Assembly (NCBI RefSeq): GCF_004027225.2
Contig: NC_044278.2
Span: 7,378,001-7,442,000 of the forward strand
DNA length: 64,000 nt
Reading direction: 5' to 3'
Origin: Strigops habroptila
Taxonomy: Eukaryota > Chordata > Aves > Psittaciformes > Psittacidae
Position 1 is the stretch's first letter. Each line of letters opens with the position of its first letter. Of this stretch, positions 49,601-62,200 are shown in pieces. Under the pieces are notes generated by a model, which was not told the DNA's origin, did not search any database, and saw only the letters and a list, made by a program, of their open reading frames with translations. The position numbers and the translations under genes were made by a program.

Positions 49601-52600
49601 TTGGATGCTAAATCGGGTCTTGGGATGGTACCTGCTTGCTGTTGTTGATGAAGACTTTGTTCAACAGAACCCCTGTTTTGTTTAACAGAATAAATATTGT
49701 GAATATAATTATTCCCAATAAATACCCCTTGGGAAAAAGAAAGCACAAGCGGGCAGAAAACTGGATACCTCCTTTTCCATGCACGCTTGGGCTTCCTCAC
49801 TTTGAGGAATCACACTATAGCGGGAGGTCAAAGCACAAGAGCCATGAAGGTTTTGCTATTTTTCCTTCCTGTGCTTCTTAAGCAGTGATGCCCATGAGAT
49901 TAGTGTTTACCTTGATTTAATGTTTCATCAGAAGCATGACATCCCCAGCAGCCTTGCTGCGGTGCTACTAAATGAAGCATGCCCTGTTTCCTCAGCCAGG
50001 ACTTAAACCTCTGCCCTTAGAGACCTGCGGGGTGGGGAAGAAGGATGGGGAGAGAAGGATAGATATTGACCCACCTAGCATGTACGCTAAATTAAATAAG
50101 CAGGCCTTATTTTTTAACCTATTTAAAGCAGTTACTGTTCTCTGCACAATTGATGTTTGCCTTTGCGGGGGTTACTGAGGTGGCAGATGCCTGCTTTGCC
50201 TCCCCTGCTTTGTCCCTCACGTTCTACGGGTGACCTTCATGTGTAAAGACAGCCACTGTCTTAAGGAAGGAGGAGAGACACAGAGAGAGACAGAGAAAGC
50301 CTTTTCTCTGCCAGTTAACTGAATCCAGGCCTTCTCTTTAAATTGTGCTGGAAAGGGCCTGTTTTCCTCTCGCAGTGAGGAGACGGATGCTCACAGGGGA
50401 GATGACCAGATGAAGCTCTCCGAAGTCCCTTTGCTAAAGATGTCAAACTGAATTTGAATCGCATCCGCTCTGAAACCAGAACTGACCATGGTCTATGGGA
50501 GAGTGACACTGATTTTAGTGCTGCTTTAGGGTAAGCAGCAATATGGCTCAGTGACTGCCTAGCTTGATGAGGGATTTTTCAGTGTACATTTTCCTTTCTC
50601 CTGTTCTCCCCAGCATATCTGCCCCATACTGAGTCCCTAAGAAATATCGCTCATTATAAAAACCCTCCTTTGAGGGCCTGATGTGACAACCCTTTGAACT
50701 CCTGTGCTGGGAGAGCAGGACACAGAATTACAGGCAGTTAAATTGCCTCATTAAGAGAATATTATGAGGTCCTGTTTGGTCTTTTCCTATAAAAGCACTG
50801 CTGAATACTTCATCCAAGCCAGTTCTGTGTCACAGGATCTCCCCCCCATTTTCCCTGAGAGATTTTCCTTTACTCTCTCCTCCTCGTGCCTGTGTCCTCA
50901 CAAGGGCTGGATCTGGCTGTGATGTGGAGAGGGTGCAGCATCCATTTCCCTGCCACAGGATACCCAACAAGGGCTGTCTGGGTAGGGCACCCTTCTTTCT
51001 GCATCAGAGCCTCTAGTACCTGCACATCCCAGAAAACATCTTTGCCTTTGCAGCTGAAATTGCTTTTCCTTTTGTTTGAAATCCCACAAAGGTGTGTGCC
51101 CCCCTCCCCACAAGGTGCTTAGTTTGGTTTAGCACTGCACCTCCAGCTGGGAACCGCGGGGTCTCCATAATTCCACTCCTTTGTCCTCTGCTACAGGGAT
51201 TTACCCCACTGAGATCTTTCAGGCTGTAGATTTCCTGACCTAATGATTGTACGTTTGTGTTTTGCAGAGTCCCAGCTATGTGGACTTCCCAGGCACAGCG
51301 TGCAAACACTTTACTCATATTCTGGTATCTTCTCTCGTTTCCTAATAATCTTTTCTTTCACAGTTCAGAGCTGCCCCTGTAGTTTCAAGAGCCTTTGCCA
51401 TTATACGCCTGTCTTTTCATGACTCTGGCTTCTTCCTTAGCCCTCACTCCTGGCTTTCCTGGCTTTCTGCAGCTGGCAGTGCCATACACGCACTCGTACA
51501 TGCTGCTCCATCCACTGCTGCGTCCTATGTCACATCTCCTGTATGACAGTTTGCCTTTTGACATTACCTTAACCTGTAGGAGAGCAGCTTACCCCAGACC
51601 AGGAGTCTGCGTGTGCCTGTGTGCTTCTGACCATTTTCTAATTAAGAAGACCTTAATTTACAACCTCCCGCATTCCCTGCAGTGTGCCCTGCGGTACCGT
51701 TCATCATCTCTCTGCCGTGGCCAGGATCTTTGGTGCTTGCCCTCACCAAGGAAGCCGCGCTGGTGGCAAAGGTGGCTCAGCTGCTGGTGCTGGGGTGGGA
51801 GACGGGGGGTGTTTTACGCATGAGGTAACATGGGGTTTTCATTTTCCCCACGGCACATTGAAATTGTGCTGCCTGGACTCGGCTCTGCTGCTTCCCTCCA
51901 GCCAAAGACCCACATTCGACCCTTGGTCAGCCTGAAAAATCATGCTTTTGTGCTGTGTGCTGAAACACAGGCAGGATAAGAATCAGCTCCTCAGGCAGGG
52001 AAAATTGCTTCAGCTTCAGTGATGTCAGTAAAGCTAATCCATTTTCTTCCAGCTGAGATTCGGGGAGCATGGATTAACTATACTGCCTGATCACAAATCC
52101 AGACATAATGAAGGATGTGGCTTCACTGACCCCCTTGTTCTGCAAGGTGTCGAGCTTCTCCTCCCTGTGGTGGGGCTCGGTGGCTCCTGTTCCCTGCCTT
52201 CCTGTGGTGCATAAGAGAACAACCCGGCTGCTCATTCACTGCAGGGACGAGTGACGTGAGGGGAAAGGACGCGCTGTTCCTGCACTGAGACGCACGGCAA
52301 GGCAGCCCGGGTCCATAGGGACTCTGTGATTGATGTGACAGGGAGGGAGTGACAAGCCTGCTGATGTGCTAACAGCATTTTACACCAGCAGTTCTTGCCA
52401 AAAAGAATAAAACACCTGTGACAAAAACTAAACCAGCTCACTTGCTCAGGGCAGAGACACCGAGGACCCGGGAGTTGTCACCCTATGTGAGTTATGAAGC
52501 CCTGCCTTCCTCCGGGAAGAGGAGTGTGATATCTCTCTTGACAGGTCAGGCTCAGGGTGCTCTGTGCTCTGGTTTAAAGCAGCATTGGCTTGGCCTGTGT

Positions 52601-54179
52601 CTGAAGGTCTGCCACCCCGTGATTTGTAATTCAGTCTTAACTGCAGGTCAGGAGATGAAGGGTCAGCATGTGTATATGTTCTGCGTATGCATAAATACAA
52701 CATGAAGTAGCAGGGATTGGGGTTTTCCACAGGAAATTCTAGTTTTCCTTGTCACTCTTCTCAAAAAAACATTTTACTTGGGCTGGGGAGGGGATCACAT
52801 TGGATTTTGGTAGAAGGCTGTGAAAGCTGGAGGAAAGCTAGTCCATTTGCCCAGCTGTAGGAGGAATATAAATGTCTAATACCCAATTGTGAAGTACATC
52901 ATCCTTCTCCAGCACTAGCACACACCATCAGGGCTTGTGGGGTGAGGGAACAGCGTCTTCTCTTTCCACACCTAGCTGCTGGACCATACTCTTTCCCGCC
53001 ACCCCCTTTTTTGGGTTCTTCTGACTTTTCCTTACCATTCCCATGGTTAAACATCTTCTCCTGAGCGATGAGACAGCAATACCTCTTCTCCCATCTTTGG
53101 CAGAGTCTTACCTTTATCTTCTGGCATCTTTTTTCCCCATTACTGCCTATGACAGCACAGGTCTTTGGGTAGCTGGGTTATGAAACACATCAAAGAATCT
53201 GTGGTGTTTTAAAAGCAGAGCTTGTATTTTGGCAGGTTATTTTTAAGCCAAAGCACTACTTCCCTGCCCTGGTTCACAACATGATGGTGCAAGGGCAAGA
53301 GCCAGCTGTGTGAAAGCAATACGTGATGTTCTCATTGCTGCTGAGTACTTTGTCACATGAGGGCCAAGTGACAAAACAGTTTCTTTTTCTCCTTCTCTGT
53401 GTGTCAGTGCAAAGTGGGACAACTGGTGACTAAGCCCTTTTATTTGGGAGTGGAAATGATGTGGGTTCAAACTCCTCCTGTAGTGGAGGCTGATGCTTTG
53501 TCCTTGCTCAGAAGATGCTGTGGCCGCTGGGGAAGGATGGCGCTGGCTGCCCCTGTGGGGACACTTCAGTGCATCCAAGCGCCCTGTCCCATTTATGAGA
53601 TGAGCTTGCCAATAAAAACTGGAAGTGTCCCACTCATCTCTCTACTGACATGGTCTTTTTCCCTGCCTTAGTCTCATTCCAAATGCAATGTGAATTTGCT
53701 GATTGTTTTGGTGTCCCAGAAAGTGCATCTCACAGGAAAGAAATGATTCAGCAAAAACAGAGGAAAAAAACTCACCTGCCTCCTTGTTGTCAAGTTCGCT
53801 TTACTCAGCTCCTGATGTATCAGTAGCAAATTCTTCTTGTCTGTGACAAGCTCAGACGTAACACAAAAGCTGCCTTAGCAGTCTCGAGGTAATTTTCTTC
53901 AGGTTTTCCCTGGTCAGAAGTTTTCCCAAAGTCAGAAAAAGGATTCTTGCTCATGCCACTGAGCTACACGTTCACCTCCTTGCTCATCAAGACACCGCCA
54001 AAACCTCTTGCTTAAACTTGCCATCGGTTGGGCTGAAGACAGAGTTGAGGCGTCTTTCCATTGATATATACATAATCTATACATTTCCTGCTTTGAAAAC
54101 AGGAGTGGTAGTCCCTAGAGAAAATGATACAACCCTAATTGCTCCAGTGACCTTTCCTTTGCTGTCCACTGACTATTTC
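46621..54179. other. Non-coding interval, no gene recognised
   Basis: Single-copy DNA. Bases 47460-48180 are purine-biased (separate entry). The longest uninterrupted frame in the window, 186 codons at 48199-48759 plus, lies here. It has no domain, a Thr/Val/Cys-rich low-complexity middle and no splice context, so I treat it as chance. At 48850-49250 the sequence is AT-rich with several TAAT motifs. Confidence 0.5.
47460..48180 (+). other. Purine-biased tract
   Basis: For about 700 bases the plus strand is dominated by A and G (runs such as GGAAGGATGGGAAAAATGAG and GGAGAGTGGGAAAG), with few pyrimidine runs. No repeat family or gene is recognised. Confidence 0.6.
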
Positions 54180-54770
54180 TGTGTCCGGTCTGGCTTCAAA
54201 TGCTGCAAGCAGTGGGGCTTCCATCACTTTCTGTGGAAATTATTCCACTGCCTAATAAATCCTATTCTCTCCCAGGTTACACTGAAGTGGTATTTTCATT
54301 AATTTCATGTCAATGCATTCGCTTGTGACCATCTGCTTGCTGTCCTTTAATACGTTAAACCATTGCATTGTTTGTGTTTCCATCTTCGAGGCTTGTTTAA
54401 GCCCATAATCCTCTCCTGAAATTATCGCTTGATTAAATTACAGAGAATTATTTTCTCCTTAATTTTTCTCTCTCTTCTTAATCATTTTTGTTGTCCTTCA
54501 ATGAGTTTCCCTTTAACGCTGTCAATCTCTCCCTGGCTTTCAGCATTCAAAATACAATGCAGTGTTTAAAGTACAATACAATGCTCTAGTTGTGCCAGAA
54601 AACTGTACAGGGATATAATTGCTTCCCCAGATCAAGCAGACATAAGCCCACAAGCTCTGCCTTTTGTCCTACCTGCTCTGTGTACTTTGTCACCTCTTCC
54701 TCTTAAAGTATGAACTATTTGTCCCCATCTAGTAAGACTTGTTCTGTAAATACCACACTGCCACAAAATG
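54180..54770 (-). mobile_element. Ancient CR1/LINE relic
   Basis: CTTCCATCACTTTCTGTGGAA, ATTATTCCACTGCCTAATAAA, then ATCATTTTTGTTGTCCTTCAA, and later GTTGTGCCAGAAAACTGTAC...GATATAATTGCTTCC are in the order of the antisense of old CR1 elements (ORF2 C-terminus to 3' UTR). It is highly diverged, and ends are approximate. Confidence 0.55.
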
Positions 54771-54904
54771 GAGCAGACATCAGATATCATATCAGGCTAT
54801 AAAAGAGGCACTTAACATGGGAGGCCATGGTCTGCTCTGGGGTGTTAAAGCCTTGCTGAAGCACTGCAGCCAGCACTGCATGCTCCATGCAAAGAAAGAT
54901 GCAG

Positions 54905-55075
54905 GTTAGTTGGTGGGGACAGTAGACAAGAGGAATAAAAACAATCTGAGGTCTAGAAAACACAACCTGTGAGGGAAGACTGAAAGATCTGTGGTTGTTT
55001 GGGCTAAAGAAAAGAGTGGGTCTAGACGGAAGCAACAGGAAAACAGTATAAGGCAATTGTTTATTGGAAAAGGGC
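54905..55075 (+). mobile_element. CR1 ORF2 fragment, plus arm of an inverted pair
   Basis: TCTAGAAAACACAACCTGTGAGG, GACTGAAAGATCTGTGG and GGGCTAAAGAAAAGAGTGGG correspond to the CR1 ORF2 C-terminal region ('ctggagaacaggacctatgagg...ctgaaagaactgggttg'). Bases 54955-55044 are about 89% identical by eye to the reverse complement of 55534-55626. Confidence 0.7.
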
Positions 55076-55204
55076 AATAAACCCAACATTCTCTGGGTGT
55101 TATCTGTCAGATTCTCTCACGCAAGCACCCGCAGCACCCACACATACACACACAGAGCATCTGCTTAAAAGAAGGGAGGGAGCACTGTAGAAAGGTCAGT
55201 GATC

Positions 55205-55660
55205 TGTACTCATTTTCTGCCCTTAGGACCATAGAAAATACAGCTTATCGAGCCCATCCCCTGCCCCAGAGCAGTATTTGTATGAACTTTCCCTACCAGA
55301 TGATTGTCCTAGCTGTTCTGAAAAATCTCTGGCGCTGGCAAATCCCTCAGTCTTCCTAGGCCATCTATTCCTGACCTCACATAGATTTTCTTTAGCCTAA
55401 AAACTTGTCTTAGTGTTCAGCCTAAGTTTCTTTTAATGCAATTTAAGCTCAATGCTCCTTTTTATACCCTCTGTGGAAGACTATTTGGTTCCCTTTCTCT
55501 TAGTAGCATTTTCCTACATATTCGAAGACTTTCGTTTTCCTATTGCTTCTCTCTAGACCCACTCTTTTCTTCTTTAGCCAAACCAACCACAAATCTCTCA
55601 GTCTACCCTGACAGGTTGTGTTTCCTATTGCTTCCACTCACTGCTGGACAAAGGCTCTTG
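55205..55660 (-). mobile_element. CR1 fragment, minus arm of an inverted pair
   Basis: Read on the plus strand it runs from ACCATAGAAAATACAGC through CTCCTTTTTATACCCTC to TCTAGACCCACTCTTTTC and ACAGGTTGTGTTTCC. This is the antisense of CR1 from the 3' UTR back into the ORF2 C-terminus. It is the same subfamily as the plus-strand fragment 0.5 kb to the left. Confidence 0.7.
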
Positions 55661-57420
55661 GCTACATGGACCCTTGATGTAACCCAAGATAGAAGCACTT
55701 AAGTTCTTACATTGACTTCATCTGTAATTATTACATCAGAAATGCTGCATGATCTGATGCTTAAGTGTAAGAGTTGACACTGTTGGGTTTATCTGGGTGA
55801 AAGCTGCAATGGTGATTTTGAACCAGGGACTGCAAAAATCTGCTCCCAAGATAAAATCCCACATCCAAAATGCATTAAAATTCCGAGCCAGAACTCAGCT
55901 TGTCTTCGGTGATTTTCATTGTTTCAGCTATTACAGGCAGCAGTTTATAAGAGGGGTCTTCACATGACATTGTAAATCCCATAGTGAGCTATTGCAAGAG
56001 TAGGGCTAAAAATATGTTAATCCATAGTAGTAAATTCAGGATCACACTACAAGCACATGCTTCCTTCTTGAGGCTGCTGGTGGCACATGTAGCTGTGACT
56101 CGCTGTGAGCCATTTTGCACTGTGCATTGTTTCCTCCCTCAGCTGATAGTGTCATTAAAGACCTTTGTTACTTGCTAGTGACAGTCAGGTGTGAACAGAG
56201 CTGTCAAGAAGACTTGGGTTGTGCCTGGCCCTCTTCTGAAGTGTGATCAGGCAAAATACAGCCAAAATATACAGTATAGGGCAGTTTAATCTGCTCTTGA
56301 ACTACAAAAAGTGCCTTAAAGCACTATATAAAAATCTCTAGCTCTTTTAAAATTTGAGCCTCACCCTTGAAAACTGACTTTTGTTAACACATAAGGCAAA
56401 TGGTCTGTAAATCCTGATCCTTCACATAAAGTCATGAGGTTGCAGAAAGCGGGCAGGAGTTGTCTTCAGGTTGTGCTTTGCCCTCTTTGGGAAGGGGATT
56501 TTCATATGCAGCTTTGTTATCAGAGATAGCCATTGCCATGCGTTTTGCCAGAAGCTGAGAATCAAGCTGTCCCTTTCCCTATCTCCTCAGCTATCCCCTT
56601 TCAAGTTAAAGCTGGCAAAGGAGGTGAGCTAAACTGCTCCCACACAGCAGTTCTGCATCAGCTGGGTCCATGCTGTGCAATAATGCTGCAGATTGAGGCT
56701 TTTCTTTCACTGCCACTCACAGAATCTTCATTATTTATTTCATACCTACTTGCTATTATTTATAGTTTTCTTTTTATTTGATCTCCTGTACTTTCTATGT
56801 ACACACAGTCAAAGTTAGGTTAGGGCACAGATTTATGATGTGCGATCCTAAGGCATGCTCCTGTAGACAAAGCCATTTTGCAGTTAGACTTGCATACAGC
56901 ACTTCTGGGAACTGAAGGAGTACGTGTGTGCTTCTTAGCTGATCTGATTATGTGCTGTTCTGCAGGAACAGTGGATAGCTGTAACAACCTGCTTATTGTG
57001 CCAGATGATCAAGCATCTCACAGGGTGATGGAGGTTTCCGGAGTCATTTTCTGCAGTGGCCAATGTCACAATATGACTAAGGACATCTGATTACCAAATA
57101 CAGTTCCCTTGTTTGTGGTGTGACACTAGCTACTTTTAGGGTTTTGGTAAAGAATGCATAAAATTCTCTGATATAACTGAGGTGGCTGACTGAAAGGGGC
57201 ATCTGCATGTGCCCGTATGTGTTGTGGTCCAAAACCTTGTTCTCCTTGAACCCTAAAGGCGACACAGGTTCCTAAAATAGTTCTCAAGTTCACAAGTCAG
57301 TGACTTCAAAAATCAAAGATATGTGTACCCAGGCCAAGATCAGATTGAAATCTGGACATGTCAATAGATCCGTTCTCTTCATCTTCTCAGTATTTTTATT
57401 CCCCTGAAGCAGAAAGACTA
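55661..57420. other. Non-coding interval, no gene recognised
   Basis: AT-rich single-copy sequence with stops in all frames. Frames of up to about 80 codons show no domain. No repeat family is recognised. Confidence 0.55.
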
Positions 57421-58335
57421 AATCACAGAATCACAGAGTGGTTTGGGTTGAAGGGACCTTAATGCTCATCCAGTCCCAACCCCCTGCCACAGGCAGGGAC
57501 ACCTTCCACTAGAGCAGGTTGCTCCAAGCCCCTGTGTCCAACCTGGCCTTGAACACTGCCAGGGATGGGGCAGCCACAGCTTCTCTGGGCACCCTGTGCC
57601 AGCGCCTCAGCACCCTCACAGGGGAGAACTTCTGCCTAAGAGCTCATCTCAATCTCCCCTCTTTTAATTTAAAGCCATTCCCCCTTGTCCTGTCACTACA
57701 GGCCCTTTTAAAAAGCCACGCAGGCCCCTTTAGGCACTGGAAGGCTGCTACAAGATCTTGCCAGAGCCTTCTCTTGTCCAGGCTGACAAGCCCAGCTCTC
57801 TCAGCCTGGCTCCAGAGCAGAGCTGCTCCAGCCCTCTGATCATCTTCGTGGTCCTTCTCTGGACCTTCTCCACATCCCTCTTGCATTGGGGGCCCCAGAG
57901 CTGGATGCAGGACTGCAGGGGGAGTCTCAAGAGAGCAGAGTAGAGGGGGAAAATCATCTACCCTTACTTGCTGATCACGCTCCTTTTGATGCAGCCCAGG
58001 ACACGGTTGGTTTCTGGGCTGGAAGCACATAGTGCTGGGTCATGTTGAGCTTCTCATCAACCAACACCCCCAAGTCCTTCTCCTCAAGGCTGCTCTCCAC
58101 CCAGTCTCCACCCAGTCCTGACCCAGGTTTGCACTTGGCCTTGCTGAACTTCCTGAGGTTTGCATGGTCTCACCTCTCAAGCATGTCAAGGTCCCTTCCC
58201 TCCAGCATGTTAACCGCACAACACAGCTTGGTGTTGTTGGCAAACCTGCTGAGGGGTCACTCAATCCCACTGTCCATGTTGCTGATATAGATGTTAAACT
58301 GCGCCAGCCCCAACACTGACCCCTGAGGAAGTATT
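57421..58335 (-). mobile_element. CR1 LINE fragment with ORF2 C-terminus (915 bp)
   Basis: This is the longest transposon copy in the window. The 3' terminal repeat is at 57421 (AATCACAGAATCACAGAG), followed leftwards in element order by the 3' UTR and the end of ORF2. On the minus strand the last part of the reverse-transcriptase protein is readable in two frames: [19 protein letters not shown] in one, and then [17 protein letters not shown] and [16 protein letters not shown] in another. A frameshift around 57780 breaks it. Upstream, on the element's 5' side, it is truncated near 58335. The copy is dead. Confidence 0.92.
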
Positions 58336-58413
58336 TTGTCCATTTGTGACTATTCCTGCAGAAGATCTCAATGGATTTTAAAAATATGAATTAAATCTTC
58401 CAGGTTTCCTGTG

Positions 58414-58490
58414 ACATTTCATGGATGGGGGCACTAAGACACACTTTGCCCTATATCCCATAGCAAGTCAGTGGGCGGACTAATGTCTGT
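58414..58490 (-). mobile_element. MIR-like SINE relic
   Basis: On the plus strand ATTTCATGGATGGGGGCACT, AAGACACACTTTGCCC and ATAGCAAGTCAGTGGGCGGACT follow the antisense of MIR ('acagatggggaaactgaggcac...cacacagcaagtcagtggcagagc'). It is short and diverged. Confidence 0.55.
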
Positions 58491-58879
58491 CAATGTTGCA
58501 TATCACTTTTCCACCTCTACATTTACATATAACCTTTAGACAATGTTTTGGAACTTCTCTGGTTTTGTTCGCCTTCCTGAAAACTAAATACAAGCATTTT
58601 CTCTAACTTTCTGGAGGGAAGACTCCATTTCCAAGGGTATTTCTCAGAGCTGCACATGCCCCTATCAAATATGGATAGGTTTCTGAAGGCACCAAATCTA
58701 GGCTGCTCTAAACCAGACCTGGAGTCTGTCTTTTTTCCGCTCCTTTTTCTTTTAAAGAGCAGGAAAATAAAGCCTGGAAAAAAAGATAAGCAGGAACACC
58801 TGATTCACATCTTCTTCACACAATATACATCTATTCAGTTCCGTTCTTGTGCTTTCTTGTAACCAGGCTGCTTTCATGA

Positions 58880-58913
58880 GCACTTATGTCCCACCAGCAC
58901 TCATGTCCCATCA
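58880..58913. repeat. 17-bp tandem duplication
   Basis: GCACTTATGTCCCACCA is followed directly by GCACTCATGTCCCATCA, two units differing at two positions. Confidence 0.85.
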
Positions 58914-59235
58914 GGTAGAGAGCGAGTTTGATCTTCTGGACTGATGAGGAATGACAGCCACTAGTGACAGTGAAGAAGAAGTCTCCTTCAAATCACAGTC
59001 TGAATTACTACCTTTTACCACTATTTAGAAGTATTAGAAGCATATGGAAAAGCCACAGAAATGGAGAAAAACCCAACAGTGCCCTTACAAGCCAGGAAGC
59101 TGTCTCTGAAGAGGGAGGACCAGGGAGTTATATGGGGACAGCACTGAGTGAAACCGCTGTTGTCTTGGAAACTCAGAAGAAATTAGCATACAGAAGGATT
59201 TTAGAGGCAGTCTATGTGTGCGTGCACACACACAC

Positions 59236-59284
59236 TATAGATAGATAAATAGATAGATAAATACATAGATAGATAGATAGATAA
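59236..59284 (+). repeat. (TAGA)n microsatellite
   Basis: TAGATAGATAAATAGATAG and its continuation form an interrupted tetranucleotide repeat of about 49 bp. It is preceded by a short CA run (CACACACACAC) at 59225-59235 and is likely polymorphic. Confidence 0.95.
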
Positions 59285-62200
59285 TCATGCTCCTCTGCTT
59301 CTTTACTAATGACTTTCTTGCCCAAAGCCAGTCAATATAAGAATTGTGTCTGATTTTAAAAGTGAGAATAGGAATGAACCCCTATACCTTCTCTTCAGTA
59401 TAACAAGAACTGATCTTGTGTTAGCAATTCAGACAAACAGCTGTTACATATATGGATGAATTAAAGATAGAGGAAACTTAACAGCTTAGCTTTCTGATCC
59501 TTCTCAGGGAAGAAAAGGAAGGAGACCTATCTCAGATTATGAAGAAGGAGAGCTTCAGAGACAAACTTGTTGCTGCCCGAGGCCGGGGCTGGTGACAGTG
59601 CGCAGGTACCTGAGTGTGCACAAAGTGAGACACACCACTCAGATTCTTTAGATGAAGGCAGCTCAAGCTCAGATACCTCCTGTCTTCATTTTACACAGCT
59701 GAAACGAAGCGCTATCAAGAAGCAGTGAAGGATTTGGTCCCTGAGCTCAGGTTTATGAGTCTCTAAGCCAGGCAGAGACAGGCACTGGCAGTGAGAGAAG
59801 GAAGAGATATAGCCCAAGGGAGAAGACTGCTATCAATTCTGCTTCTGTGGCTTATTGAACGGGTAGAAAAAACATGCTGGACTCTCCCTTCTAAGGAAAA
59901 ATAGGCCCCCATTTTGTCTCCCCTTGCCAGAATCTCAGGGAAATAGATTTGTCATTTCCCTCTTGCCTTGTTGTGCACTGGTTTGGGAAGGCAGCCAGCA
60001 GCACAGATCCAGGTTCTGGCATATGCATGCACTCTAGCATGGGCAATGAACTCCTTTCAGATAGATTTATTTCACTGCTTCCCACACCACCTCTCTTTGC
60101 CCATGGCAATACATTATCACAGCACCCATAAAAACTAGCTCCTTTAATCACTAGCCTGTATTTACTAGCCCTGTTCCTAATGGCCTGGAATTCACTCCTC
60201 CATCCTTAATGTTCCCACTTTTCCCAGTATCAGCTAGGAGCCACACTGTGGTTTTAAGTCTGAATTAAGTCTTTTGGTACCCTGCACTGCCCTTTGTGGG
60301 GGTCTGCATCTGCATTGGGCTATACCACACTGGTCTGCTACGACCTGGAAACTCATGGTCTACAGCAGTGCAGCTCCAGTGTCACTCAGCTAAGATCCCC
60401 TGTGTCGATCCATGGGAATCTCCTGTTGCCTTTTTAGAGACGCAGCTACTCTCAAACTGCAGTCTTTTCATGGCTTGAAACAACTTCCAGAGTTACATTC
60501 CCTTCTGTTCTCCACGCTCCAGGTTGTGGTTTGTTTTCCCGAGTGGTCTGGGCCTGGGAAATGACAGACACGTGCAGTGTGAGATCAGATAGTCTGTTAC
60601 CAGAAGGAAATATGCAGCCCACTTAGAGTCTAACCTACCCTTAGAAAATCACTTGGTGGAGATGATACGGTTGATAGCAAGGAGCGCATACACTGGTGTC
60701 ATGAGTGCTACAGTCCTTGTGGCTAAGCCTCCTCTGGTGCCTCGCACCAAGAGATACGAATGGACCCTGTCCTGCTGTTAATTTAGAACAGCAGCCCCAA
60801 ACCACTGCTGCTATCTTTCTGACAGTGTCCCTATCTTGGGAGAAAGGCGCTGATAAAAGCCACATTAAAGCAGTCTGTCATCAAACAGAACTATCTTGCC
60901 ACTGTAAGTCAAAGCCACTGATTTACTTGTGATGGTTTATGAAGGAGCATCAGCTGTGACAGGGATGACCTCAAGAAGGAGTGTCTGTAGTAACACTTGG
61001 GGCACGGTTAGTCCCTTTTAGGAAAGGATGCCTAAACACATGCTCTGTGCCTCACATGGGGGAAACCAAAGTGGTGTTGCCCTAAGGCATCCTGTCAGTT
61101 AGGTAGCAGGGTTGACTCTTTGAACCACTGTTCCTTCACTCTGGCTGCTGCCTCTTGAACACCTTAAGGAACAGCCCTTCAATGCTCACTGCAGTGTCAA
61201 GTATGTGTAAATTAAACAACAAATTTCATAGCTTACCTAACACTGCATGCTCCCCATGCTCTGGGACACAGCCATTGGCCCCATGGTACTAAGTTGGCCA
61301 AGGGTCTGGTCTATGCCCTCTGCATGATTCACATTAGCAAGTCTTGCAATTTCTACCCTAGGAAGAGGAAGCTGCAGGGCAAGGGCAGACGAAAAACCCC
61401 AAGAGAAACCCAGAAGAAAGCAGAGCTGGGGGTTGACACGTGATTTCTGCTGTGTGATGGGTTATTCAGTTTCCCATGATGCCCTCCCTCGGGGTTGCTG
61501 GGTACTTACAATAAGGTGAGTCAGTATTATCTCATACCCTGTGCTTTACCACAGGTAGGCAAAGCGCTCAGCTCTGTGTAAGACAGTTTGCTTGTCTGAG
61601 AATGGTTCTTACGTGACCTCCCTTCTGGGTGCACCAGGGGAAGGAGGGGCTCCCGCTTTGACTAAAACAAGTCCCAGCTCTACTCGTCTTCACAGAGTGC
61701 CCCTGGAGACTGCAGCTGCTCAGGGCTCCTGGAAACCCGCTTTGCATCCCTCTTTGCACCTGATGGTTAGAGCCTATGTTCCAGATGTGACCTCTGTGTA
61801 GGTGACAGAAGAAGGTCTCCTTTGTAAATCTGATGGCATCCGTTACCCAGCCTGCATATTTCCAGAGTTCAGCGATGGATCTTTGTGCATCAAGAAACAA
61901 AGAGTTATGCTTTCCTCCTATATACGCTATTTTCTCCCCTTGGTTTTTTTTTTGTACCTTTTTATCCCTGACTATTTTACATCAAGGGCTATTCATCATA
62001 AAATGAATCCTCACAGGAGATGGGTAAATGTCTTGGCATCCACAGTTTAGTAATGGGTTAGACAGCCTTTTCATGTGGAGTTTTGCAATACGAATCCAGC
62101 CCACAGCAGCAGGGACTGCAAATTTCTCTCGTGTGCTGACTGGCTGTCAGCCGATAGGAAATGAACTTAGTCCCAGTCCAGTTCCTACACAATCAGTGAG

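Noticed and set aside
53440..53480. GGGTTCAAACTCC, resembling a tRNA B box
   Set aside because: No A box at the right distance and no cloverleaf could be drawn. At most it is a relic of a tRNA-derived SINE.
57644..58030. 128-codon minus-strand frame that looks protein-like
   Set aside because: This is the broken end of CR1 ORF2, not a host gene. It is annotated with the transposon.
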